The notes beneath the pieces were generated by a model that ran no database searches, had not been told where the DNA came from, and was given only the letters and a program-made list of their open reading frames with translations. Shown here piece after piece: positions 56,965 to 64,000 of a stretch of 64,000 nucleotides of DNA. Position 1 is the stretch's first letter. Each line of letters opens with the position of its first letter. The translations under genes were made by a program, and so were the position numbers. The DNA is from an uncultured Acinetobacter sp. (lineage in GTDB: Bacteria > Pseudomonadota > Gammaproteobacteria > Pseudomonadales > Moraxellaceae), in the NCBI RefSeq assembly GCF_947626835.1, contig NZ_CANQTS010000006.1, forward strand, positions 37,682-101,681. Direction: 5' to 3'.

Positions 56965-58332
56965 TTAAACCACTTTTTCAGCATAAGCTTCAAGTTTTTT
57001 GAGTAAATGTTTTTCAAGATAGTGAATATCCATCGCTTGTTTACAGAAGTTTTCATCTTCTAAAATCAACTCACGATGTAGTGGAATATTGGTTTTAATG
57101 CCACTTAAAATAGTTTCGTCTAGCGCTTGCTTCATACGGGCAATCGCTGTGTCACGATCCTTACCATGTGCAATGATTTTAGCAATCATTGAGTCATAAT
57201 AAGGTGGAATGCTATAACCTTGGTAGATATGCGAATCTAAGCGAATACCTGCACCACCTGGGGCATAAAATTGTTCAATTTTACCCGGAGATGGAATAAA
57301 AGTGGTTGGGTCTTCAGCATTGATACGACATTCAATGGCATGACCTTTACAGATCACATCTTCTTGTTGAATATCAAGACCCAAACCTGCAGCAATACGT
57401 AACTGCTGTTCAATGATGTCAATACCTGTAACTTGTTCTGTCACAGGATGTTCAACTTGAACACGGGTATTCATTTCAATAAAGAAGAATTCACCATCTT
57501 CGAATAAAAATTCAAAGGTACCTGCACCACGATACTGCATTAACTGACAGGCATGTACACACGCTTCTAAAATTTGTGCACGTGCTTCTTCAGGCAGATT
57601 TGGGGCAGGGGCTTCTTCGAGTACTTTTTGATGACGACGTTGTAATGAACAGTCACGATCAAATAAGTGAATCGCATGACCTTGGCCATCCGCTAATACT
57701 TGCACTTCAACATGGCGCGGCTTTTGTAAGAAACGTTCCATATAGACCGTATCATCACCAAACCACATCTCAGCATCACGTTGCGCAGCTTGTACAGATT
57801 CAAGTAAGGTATCTACACGCTCCACAATACGCATACCACGACCACCACCACCAGAAGCTGCTTTTACAATCAATGGAAAACCAATCTTTTTAGCTTCTTC
57901 TAAGGCATTTTGTGTGGTCACTGCATGGGCAGAACCCGGTACAGTAGGTACACCTGATTTACGCATGGCAGTAATGGCAGAAACTTTATTACCCATTAAA
58001 CGAATATGTTCAGGACGTGGGCCAATAAAGATAAAACCTGAGTTTTCTACAATTTCTGCAAACTCAGCATTTTCAGATAAAAAGCCATAGCCTGGATGAA
58101 TCGCATCAGCACCTGTAATTTCTGCCGCTGTGATAATCGCAGGAATATTTAAATAGCTTTCACTACTTGCACCTGGACCAATACACACAGCTTCATCACA
58201 AAAGCGTAAGTGCATTAAATCTTTGTCAGCATCTGAATAAATACCAACCGTTTTAATGCCCAACGATTTACATGCACGGGTGATGCGAAGTGCAATCTCA
58301 CCACGGTTTGCAATTAATACTTTTTGCAACAT
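56965..58332 (-). CDS. accC: Acetyl-CoA carboxylase, biotin carboxylase subunit
   Basis: ATP-grasp enzyme that carboxylates biotin on AccB, the first half of malonyl-CoA formation. The protein is 455 residues. Landmarks are [31 protein letters not shown], the Gly-rich [47 protein letters not shown] and the C-terminal [10 protein letters not shown]. The family start (GAGGA upstream) is used; the frame is open 18 codons further. It follows accB after 22 bases in one operon with aroQ. Confidence 0.97.
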   Translation of the reverse strand: MLQKVLIANRGEIALRITRACKSLGIKTVGIYSDADKDLMHLRFCDEAVCIGPGASSESYLNIPAIITAAEITGADAIHPGYGFLSENAEFAEIVENSGFIFIGPRPEHIRLMGNKVSAITAMRKSGVPTVPGSAHAVTTQNALEEAKKIGFPLIVKAASGGGGRGMRIVERVDTLLESVQAAQRDAEMWFGDDTVYMERFLQKPRHVEVQVLADGQGHAIHLFDRDCSLQRRHQKVLEEAPAPNLPEEARAQILEACVHACQLMQYRGAGTFEFLFEDGEFFFIEMNTRVQVEHPVTEQVTGIDIIEQQLRIAAGLGLDIQQEDVICKGHAIECRINAEDPTTFIPSPGKIEQFYAPGGAGIRLDSHIYQGYSIPPYYDSMIAKIIAHGKDRDTAIARMKQALDETILSGIKTNIPLHRELILEDENFCKQAMDIHYLEKHLLKKLEAYAEKVV

Positions 58333-58354
58333 TATCGTTCCTCGTGGTGATGAC

Positions 58355-58777
58355 TTAAGCGCGATAACGGAAAAGTGGTTGACCAAACTGAATCACTTCA
58401 CCATTTTTGACTAAAATTTCTTCAACCACACCGCTTTGCGTTGCTTCAATCGGGTTCATGATTTTCATGGCTTCAATAATACCCAAAGTTTCACCCGCAG
58501 TAACAGTTTGACCCACTTTCACAAAAGGCGCTTCACCTGGGCTTGATGCTGCATAAAACACACCTACCATAGGTGAAGTCTCAACAGCACCGCGTGGTGC
58601 AGATTTTGCTGCTACAGGTGCAGCAGCGCCCGGCGTTGGCATTGCCGCAACTGGTGCTGCAACTACAGGCACGCGGCGTGTTAACGCGATTGATTGATCA
58701 CCTTCTTTTACTTCAATCGCTTGGAGATCAGATTCAATCATCAGGTCGATGAGTTTTTTAATTTTACGAATATCCAT
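58355..58777 (-). CDS. accB: Acetyl-CoA carboxylase biotin carboxyl carrier protein
   Basis: Biotin carrier of 140 residues. The biotinylated Lys is Lys105 in [11 protein letters not shown] within the C-terminal barrel (about 65-140). An Ala-Pro linker (about 38-64) connects it to the N-terminal [19 protein letters not shown] segment that contacts AccC. Second cistron of aroQ-accB-accC, 18 bases after aroQ. Confidence 0.97.
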   Translation of the reverse strand: MDIRKIKKLIDLMIESDLQAIEVKEGDQSIALTRRVPVVAAPVAAMPTPGAAAPVAAKSAPRGAVETSPMVGVFYAASSPGEAPFVKVGQTVTAGETLGIIEAMKIMNPIEATQSGVVEEILVKNGEVIQFGQPLFRYRA

Positions 58778-58795
58778 GGTTCAAGTTCCTGAGTA

Positions 58796-59245
58796 TTAAT
58801 GAGATGGTTGAAGATGTTGAATAACATAATCGACAGCAGCAGCGTAGCCTTTGGCACCTAGGCCACAAATTACGCCCACTGCTTTGTCAGATAAATAAGA
58901 ATGATGTCTAAAACTTTCGCGTGCATGTACGTTAGACAAGTGCACTTCAATAAATGGAAGATCCACGCCCAATAAGGCATCTCGTAATGCCACAGAGGTA
59001 TGCGTCAAAGCTGCAGGGTTAATCACAATAAATGCAACCCCTTGCTGTTTTGCAGCATGAATCCGATCTACAATGGCGCCTTCCCAATTGCTTTGAAAAG
59101 TCTCTAATTCAATATGATGTTGTTGAGCTTGCTGAATAAGTTGCTGGTTAATATCTTCTAATGTTAAATAACCATAAACCTCTGGTTCACGTTGTCCAAG
59201 TAAGTTTAGATTTGGGCCGTGAATGACCAAAATGGTTGAACTCAT
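58796..59245 (-). CDS. aroQ: Type II 3-dehydroquinate dehydratase
   Basis: Third step of the shikimate pathway, dodecameric type II fold, 149 residues. Landmarks are [18 protein letters not shown] (catalytic Arg and Tyr), [17 protein letters not shown] and [20 protein letters not shown] with the catalytic His. Leads the aroQ-accB-accC operon, a grouping also seen in other Gammaproteobacteria. Its promoter lies about 75-100 bases upstream. Confidence 0.96.
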   Translation of the reverse strand: MSSTILVIHGPNLNLLGQREPEVYGYLTLEDINQQLIQQAQQHHIELETFQSNWEGAIVDRIHAAKQQGVAFIVINPAALTHTSVALRDALLGVDLPFIEVHLSNVHARESFRHHSYLSDKAVGVICGLGAKGYAAAVDYVIQHLQPSH

Positions 59246-59317
59246 TCAAATTACTCCAAGATTAAATCTGCAATATGTTTATGTAAGATCGCAACAAGAT
59301 TTGCGCTATTATTGCAT

Positions 59318-59370
59318 ATTTTAAGACACCTAGTATTTAACTTGTCAATTTATAGGAAAATACTAAGTGT
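59318..59370 (-). promoter_or_regulatory. aroQ-accBC promoter with flanking inverted repeat
   Basis: On the minus strand TTGACA (59343-59348) and TAAAAT (59318-59323) are 19 bases apart. The -35 box lies between arms TAGTATTT and AAATACTA (59331-59338 and 59358-59365), extended outward by ACAC / GTGT. The repeat could be an operator. The long spacer makes the -10 uncertain. Confidence 0.5.
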
Positions 59371-59897
59371 GTTTTTCAGGTCATATATTGTAAATTTTGC
59401 AAGTATTTCACAATGTTAAAAACTTCCATTTTTTAATTTTTTTCTGCCAGTTTTAGATATTTCTATTTCATTAAAATAGACAAAAGTGCTCATTTCATGG
59501 AGAGTAAAACCCTATATTTTATTTATACTGAGCTTAGTAATTGGGTGACATTTATAAACTTTTAACACTTTGAATACTATGGCAAGATATGTCATTATTT
59601 AAAAATTGCTTTAAAAATAGTCAATTGATTGAAAAATAACAGTAAAAAACACAAAGAAATATTTTAAAGATAAAATCCCAATAATTTACCTATGCATGTT
59701 ATCGCTTATAAAATAAGGTAGGATTGACCAACATGTTCATTGCTTTACTTAAAAAGAACATCATCAAATCTGCCAAAGTAGGGTAGATCCAAAGTAATAA
59801 AATGCTTAAATAAATGTAGATGGGATATTTGAGGCTACTTGATTAAATTGATAAATCTAACCACTATATCTGCTGTTTTTTTCAGTTAATCAAAAAT
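59371..59897. other. AT-rich intergenic region before the ybfF-like gene
   Basis: No coding frame of note. It must carry the promoter of the hydrolase gene. I see no clear strong promoter pair, repeat, tRNA or mobile-element remnant. Confidence 0.6.
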
Positions 59898-60659
59898 ATG
59901 CAACTTCATTATCAATATCATACTCAAGAAGGTCAGACCGAGACTTTAGTTTTTCTCCATGGATTATTTGGTAGTTTAAGTAATTTAGGAATGTTGGCAC
60001 GTGCTTTACAAGACCAATATGCTACTTTGCAAATTGATTTAAGAAATCATGGTTTATCAGCACATTCAGATCAGCATGATTATGATGCATTAGCGCAAGA
60101 CGTTTTGGATACCTTGAATCACTTAAATGTTAAAAAATTTCATGTGATTGGTCATTCTATGGGGGGGAAGGTGGCCATGCGTTTGGCAGACATAGCAGCA
60201 GAGCGCTTAGATAAACTTGTGGTTTTAGACATTACACCAATTTCATCAAAAGATTATCATCATAGTGAAATTTTTAAAGCATTAATTGCAGTAGAGCAAG
60301 CAAATATTACAACGAGACAACAAGCCACAGAAATTATGCAGACATTTATTGATGAACCCATGGTGATTCAATTTCTATTAAAATCTTTTAACAAAGGGAA
60401 GTGGTTGTTTAATGTATTATCTTTGCAAAATAATTATGTCAATATTTTAGATTGGAAACGGCAAGCAGCATGGCATAAACCAGTATTGTTTTTGCGTGGT
60501 GAACGTTCAGACTATATTTCTAAGCCTGAGCATTTTATGGCAATTGAACAACAGTTTCCACAAGCTCAGATTTCTATGATTAAGAATGCAGGTCACTGGT
60601 TGCATGGTGAAAAGCCACAGCAGGTTTTAGATGAAATCCAAACTTACTTGGCAAAATAA
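59898..60659 (+). CDS. ybfF: YbfF-like alpha/beta hydrolase (esterase)
   Basis: Cytosolic esterase of 253 residues, similar along its length to E. coli YbfF: LVFLHGLFGSLSNLGMLARAL, IDLRNHGLSAHSD, GHSMGGKVAMRLAD (nucleophile Ser), VVLDITPISSKDYHH, RGERSDYIS (acid) and NAGHWLHGEKP (His). YbfF hydrolyses acyl-CoA and esters in vitro. Monocistronic, with a strong terminator. Confidence 0.9.
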   Translation: MQLHYQYHTQEGQTETLVFLHGLFGSLSNLGMLARALQDQYATLQIDLRNHGLSAHSDQHDYDALAQDVLDTLNHLNVKKFHVIGHSMGGKVAMRLADIAAERLDKLVVLDITPISSKDYHHSEIFKALIAVEQANITTRQQATEIMQTFIDEPMVIQFLLKSFNKGKWLFNVLSLQNNYVNILDWKRQAAWHKPVLFLRGERSDYISKPEHFMAIEQQFPQAQISMIKNAGHWLHGEKPQQVLDEIQTYLAK

Positions 60660-60702
60660 TAAAATTAGCTAAAATTTATTTTAAAGATCTGTAGGTTATA
60701 TA

Positions 60703-60733
60703 AAAAAGCGCTGAAAAAATTTCAGCGCTTTTT
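60703..60733 (+). terminator. Terminator after the ybfF-like gene
   Basis: A 14-bp stem (AAAAAGCGCTGAAA / TTTCAGCGCTTTTT) with an AAA loop. Confidence 0.9.
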
Positions 60734-60753
60734 GGTGAATAATCATTGTTATT

Positions 60754-62171
60754 CCCAAGTAGAAATGTCCTAGATGGACATTTCCAAGTCAAGCACAGGA
60801 TTCAACTTTCGTTGTTTGATTACTGTTTTTTGTGCTCGTCTTCTTGGCATCTTTTGAGAACGATTACGTTTGTATTATTGTTCCAATTACTCATGCTGTT
60901 GTTGAATATGTGCCAACACAGAACCCAAACGTTTATTCTCAACGATCTCTCGCTGGTTGAGCTGACTTAATTTATTGAAGATGCTGTAATTGATTTTTCT
61001 GCCTTGATGTTCAATCGCTACCGTACCATCCGGGTAGTCTAGAAACTCAATATATTTACCCATTAGCCTCTGATTTTCTTCTGTATTCTCTAAGAGATAT
61101 ACGCACTTATCATAAGTAATCGTCAAGCTGTTCGTGACCCTGCGGGGTTCACGCCAAGTAAAAATATCATCTAATTCTTCGGCTGTTTCTGTGACAGTCC
61201 GATGCAGATCCTTGGGATTAAAAGCCATCTTGGCAAATTTACGATTAAATTGCTCAATAAAGCAGTGCAACCACTTATTGGCATCTGCAATCGAACTGAT
61301 GCCTTCTAGACGCATCTCTTTGATCAGACGGTCCTGAAGCGTTCTATTGGCACGTTCTACACGGCCTTTGGCCTATGGTGAATTAGCGAAGATGATATCG
61401 ATATTGAGAGTACTGAGCACGCGTCCAAACTGGGTAATCTTGGTGTGTTTCTTGCTGCTTTGATTCACCCTGAAGACTGAATGTTTATCACTGTAAAAGG
61501 CCAATGGCTTACCATGCTGTTCGACATATAAACGTGTCGAAATCATATAGTCAAATGTTGATTCCGACTCACAGAATCGTAAATGCTGCAATTTTCCTGT
61601 GGCATCATCGATGAATACCAGCAGACAGCATTTAGCAGCGCGTCCTTCGAACCAATCATGGTGTGAGCCATCAATTTGGATCAATTCACCATAACAATCT
61701 CGGTTATAACGAGGCTGATATGGGCGTTTCAGGCGCTTGCAGCGAGGAATCCATAAATCGGCTGCAATCATCCAGGAACGCAAGGTTTCTACTGAAAGAT
61801 CGAATCCATGTACGGTGGTGAGCTTTTCATGCGTTAAAGTGGGTCCGAAACCATAAAGCTGTTCTGAAACAATATTGAGGCACTTGAGCCTGAGTTCTTC
61901 AGGAAGCCTAGAGTTACTGGTTTGGCCACGACCAGCATGAGCTAATGCCATTGGGCCTTGAGCTTTGTATTTCTGCAATAAACGTCTGATCTGACGCTCT
62001 GAAATATGAAGTAGTTGAGCAGCCTGGGATTGAGTTATGCGTTGATCACAGATTTCCTGCAAGACCGACAATCGTTTAAGTTCTTTATCTGACATAGACA
62101 CCAACATATCAAACCGTCCGCTAAGGAAATTGCAAAAGTGCATATTCTAAAAGCGGACATTTCTATTTGGG
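60754..62171 (-). mobile_element. IS1202-like (ISNCY) insertion sequence
   Basis: An element of about 1.4 kb with terminal inverted repeats: CCCAAGTAGAAATGTCC at the left and, read inward from the right, CCCAAATAGAAATGTCC (16 of 17 matching). The left end has a second inner copy of the motif inverted (GAAATGTCC, TAGAT, GGACATTTC; 60762-60784). One transposase gene fills it on the minus strand and is broken by a stop. The right end is 12 bp from a dif site. No clear target duplication flanks it; only TTAT is shared near both ends. Confidence 0.8.
60887..62107 (-). pseudogene. IS1202-like transposase with in-frame TAG
   Basis: DDE transposase of about 406 codons. Order: N-terminal helix-turn-helix (RITQSQAAQLLHISERQIRRLL), DDE core with QIDGSHHDWFEG (first Asp), AFYSDKHSVFRVN (second Asp) and KGRVERANRTLQ (Glu), and a beta-barrel tail. 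TAG at 61373-61375 stands where the family has Gln in NSPQAKGRVERAN, so the product ends between the second Asp and the catalytic Glu. The frame on both sides is otherwise intact. The start is one of a few nearby ATGs, and I use MLVSMSDKEL. Confidence 0.85.
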
Positions 62172-62183
62172 GCTTATAAGTTG

Positions 62184-62211
62184 ATTTCGTATAATGAATA
62201 TTATGTTAAAT
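62184..62211 (+). other. dif: dif site for XerC/XerD
   Basis: Twenty-eight bases: XerC arm ATTTCGTATAA, six-base centre TGAATA, XerD arm TTATGTTAAAT. Both arms are exactly the Acinetobacter dif/pdif arms as I know them, and the XerD arm is identical to the E. coli one. The centre resembles the chromosomal type (TGTATA in E. coli dif) more than the GC-rich centres of plasmid sites. Housekeeping genes surround it, so this is probably the chromosomal dimer-resolution site in the terminus. Confidence 0.85.
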
Positions 62212-62767
62212 AATATCCATAAGACAAATCAAGATACCCTTTGATGAATATAACAGCTAACAAAAAAGCATTATGAGAAAATAAAACCATTATCCTGATG
62301 GAAGAAAATTCAAAATCTATATTTAAAGTAAAATTTTTTAAGCACCAATAGATACGTGATTATACAGATCTCTTTTCTTGATGATGGTTATGTTTTTCAA
62401 TTAATAAGCCACCAAGCTAAAGGCCGAAAACTTAAAAGCTACTTTCTTTTATTAAGTATAAGAACATGCAAATAATTTTAATATTTAAGTAGCATTGTTT
62501 TTGTATGATGCGTTATATACGCATCATACAAAAATTTAAAGTATTGAAATTAATCATTAATTTTTAAATTTAATAAAATAATTAACCACGAAAAACACCA
62601 TAATAAATAATCATTTTTAATGAAAACCCAGATTGAAATACCCCCTTAATAACCAATACCGACTTAAATGAAGAATTATGCAATTTCAGCACAAAAAATG
62701 AAGTGAATTATGCATAGATTTAAACCACAATAAATCATGCAGTTTTTTATATCATTTTGGATCAGCC
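62212..62767. other. AT-rich region downstream of dif, with a long inverted repeat
   Basis: No convincing gene in about 550 bases. It contains a perfect 16-bp inverted repeat with a 5-base spacer at 62498-62534 (listed separately). Translation in all frames gives only short pieces. Base composition is lower in GC than the housekeeping genes around it. Confidence 0.6.
62498..62534. repeat. 16-bp perfect inverted repeat
   Basis: TTTTTGTATGATGCGT, spacer TATAT, then the exact complement. T-run first and A-run last, the opposite of a terminator on either strand, so a protein-binding site or a cruciform-forming element is more likely. Confidence 0.7.
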
Positions 62768-63844
62768 ATGCGCTATTTTTCATGCAGTCAATGTCATCAT
62801 CAAATCTTTTATGCAAAAACCCATTGTGATACATGTCATTGCCGAATTGGCTACTCTGCACAACACCAAGAGCTATTGTGTCTGGATGAAATTACCCATG
62901 AAGTTTGGCAGGTAAAACATCAAGATAGATTCTTTGCCCAACAAAAATTTAAGCCTTGTTATAACAATAAAAATTATCAAATTTGCAACTGGATTTTAGA
63001 TATAGACAGTGAGCAAATTTACTGTGAATCTTGTCAATTGACTCATATTATCCCACCCTTAGATCAAGCTGAAAATATTGAGTATTGGCGTCAGCTTGAA
63101 CAAGCTAAACAGCGCTTTTTATATCTCGCTCAACGCTTGAATATTATGCCCAAACCTAAAAAACACGATGATGATCTGATTGGATTACGTTTTAACTTTC
63201 TCGTACCATTGAATGGTCAACATGTAATGACAGGTCATAGTCATGGCACAATTACCTTGAATGCACAAGAAGCCAATGTGATTTACCGGGAAACCACGCG
63301 GGTAAATATGGGAGAAAATTACCGAACATTACTAGGACATTTTCGACATGAGAGCGGTCATTATTATCTGCATTTAGTTGAAATCTTACATCCAAAATTA
63401 ATTGATGAATTTAGACAGATATTTGGTGATGAACGCCAAGATTATAGTGCAGCACTCAAACAACATTATGAAAATGGCCCACCTTTAAATTGGCAGCAAG
63501 ATTATATTAGTACCTATGCTACAGCACACCCCTGGGAAGATTGGGCCGAAACTTGGGCACATTATTTACATATAATGGAAACTTTGGAAACTGCATTTTA
63601 TGCCGGCATAGCAGTCAATGCATCGCAAGGTCGACTTTCTAATCTTACTATAGATGAGTGTCCAATTGGTGCACAAAATTTTGAGAAAATTTTACACAGT
63701 TGGACCACCCTCACCTTTAATCTCAATGCCTTAAATCGCAGTATGGGGCTAGAAGATGCCTACCCGTTTACACTTTCCAACACAGTAAAAAATAAGCTAG
63801 GTTTTATTCATCAACATATACTTAATTGGTCCTTTCAAACATGA
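62768..63844 (+). CDS. Putative zinc-binding metallopeptidase with N-terminal zinc ribbons
   Basis: Protein of 358 residues. The N-terminus has two Cys pairs in a zinc-ribbon pattern (YFSCSQCHHQIFYAKTHCDTCHC) and another near residue 85 (YCESCQLTH). The C-terminal part has the metallopeptidase motif HFRHESGHYY (HExxH) and a third-ligand region HPWEDWAETWAHY. This is the layout of the putative zinc-binding peptidase family (DUF2248-type). Cytosolic, with no signal. The substrate is unknown. It stands alone downstream of dif. Confidence 0.85.
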   Translation: MRYFSCSQCHHQIFYAKTHCDTCHCRIGYSAQHQELLCLDEITHEVWQVKHQDRFFAQQKFKPCYNNKNYQICNWILDIDSEQIYCESCQLTHIIPPLDQAENIEYWRQLEQAKQRFLYLAQRLNIMPKPKKHDDDLIGLRFNFLVPLNGQHVMTGHSHGTITLNAQEANVIYRETTRVNMGENYRTLLGHFRHESGHYYLHLVEILHPKLIDEFRQIFGDERQDYSAALKQHYENGPPLNWQQDYISTYATAHPWEDWAETWAHYLHIMETLETAFYAGIAVNASQGRLSNLTIDECPIGAQNFEKILHSWTTLTFNLNALNRSMGLEDAYPFTLSNTVKNKLGFIHQHILNWSFQT

Positions 63845-63966
63845 AGATCTTTGATGTTCTAGGTCTAGGTCTACTGCTATAGATTTCGAGAGGATAGCTG
63901 CACGATTCTGATGCATATCAGTGTAGAAAGGTAGGCAAAAAATGATTTCATACAAATTTCAGGCAT

Positions 63967-64000
63967 AAAAAAAGGCCCCCTGATCAATGATCAGGGGGGG
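63967..64000. terminator. Terminator-like hairpin at the window end (partial)
   Basis: CCCCCTGATCA / TGATCAGGGGG preceded by a run of A residues; the other flank is outside the window, so direction is not certain. Confidence 0.6.

Noticed and set aside
57603..57610. GGGCAGGG as proof that dif lies to the right
   Set aside because: One KOPS-like octamer is weak evidence on its own; it is mentioned only as consistent.
60746..60970. Plus-strand open frame inside the left end of the IS element
   Set aside because: It crosses the inverted repeat and runs antisense to the transposase tail; no protein features.
60748..62177. Target-site duplication of the IS element
   Set aside because: Only TTAT is shared near the two ends and it needs shifted boundaries; longer duplications were not found.

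Overview
The window looks like a chromosomal segment of an Acinetobacter species (Moraxellaceae, Gammaproteobacteria). The DNA is AT-rich with AT-biased codons. Protein features of the genus are present: a GltB-like FMN protein with membrane anchors, a CIO-type cytochrome bd oxidase followed by a DUF2474 miniprotein, and a YceF-type Maf. A dif site with Acinetobacter-like XerC and XerD arms supports the assignment. The species cannot be told from the sequence. No rRNA, tRNA or CRISPR array was seen.

Layout. 1-7.8 kb (+): 3' end of mfd, a HIT protein, a membrane class III nucleotide cyclase, then an envelope-leaning run (low-molecular-weight phosphatase, murB, a YdcF/ElyC-like protein, an alpha/beta hydrolase). 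7.8-12 kb (-): FMN glutamate-synthase-like protein, roxA, maf and a DUF2237 gene. 12-16 kb (+): pgk, a small lipoprotein, fba and an EamA transporter. 16-23 kb, mixed: nfsB-like nitroreductase, a membrane protein, lpxH, ppiB, glnS, an LRAT-like protein and the tusDCBE sulfur-relay operon. 23-38 kb (+): a GalE-like epimerase with an altered catalytic motif, fumC broken by one nonsense codon, a nitroreductase, a DUF2946-like protein, cioA-cioB-DUF2474, a desaturase, an SGNH hydrolase and a DNA-glycosylase-like gene. Within this stretch a phospholipase-D lipoprotein and one small gene lie on the minus strand. frmA/adhC follows. 38-41 kb (+): an attenuator with two aromatic-rich leader ORFs ahead of a DAHP synthase gene, then pilU. 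41-52 kb (-): gcvH, a MaoC protein, an ABC exporter, DUF2058 and DUF1275 proteins, sstT, SulP with a BigR-like ArsR repressor, and plsB. 52-64 kb: cysK, trmA, small ORFs, an MFS carrier, aroQ-accB-accC, a ybfF-like hydrolase, an IS1202-like element with a broken transposase, a dif site 12 bp from its end, and a zinc metallopeptidase.

Most genes are housekeeping: glycolysis, fatty-acid, cell-wall and lipid A synthesis, tRNA modification, respiration and aromatic synthesis. The strongest unusual signals are the dif site with the adjacent damaged IS, the aromatic attenuator with a second leader ORF, the fumC nonsense mutation, and small ORFs of 35 and 37 codons. Terminator hairpins are numerous and clear, so transcription units can be drawn with fair confidence.
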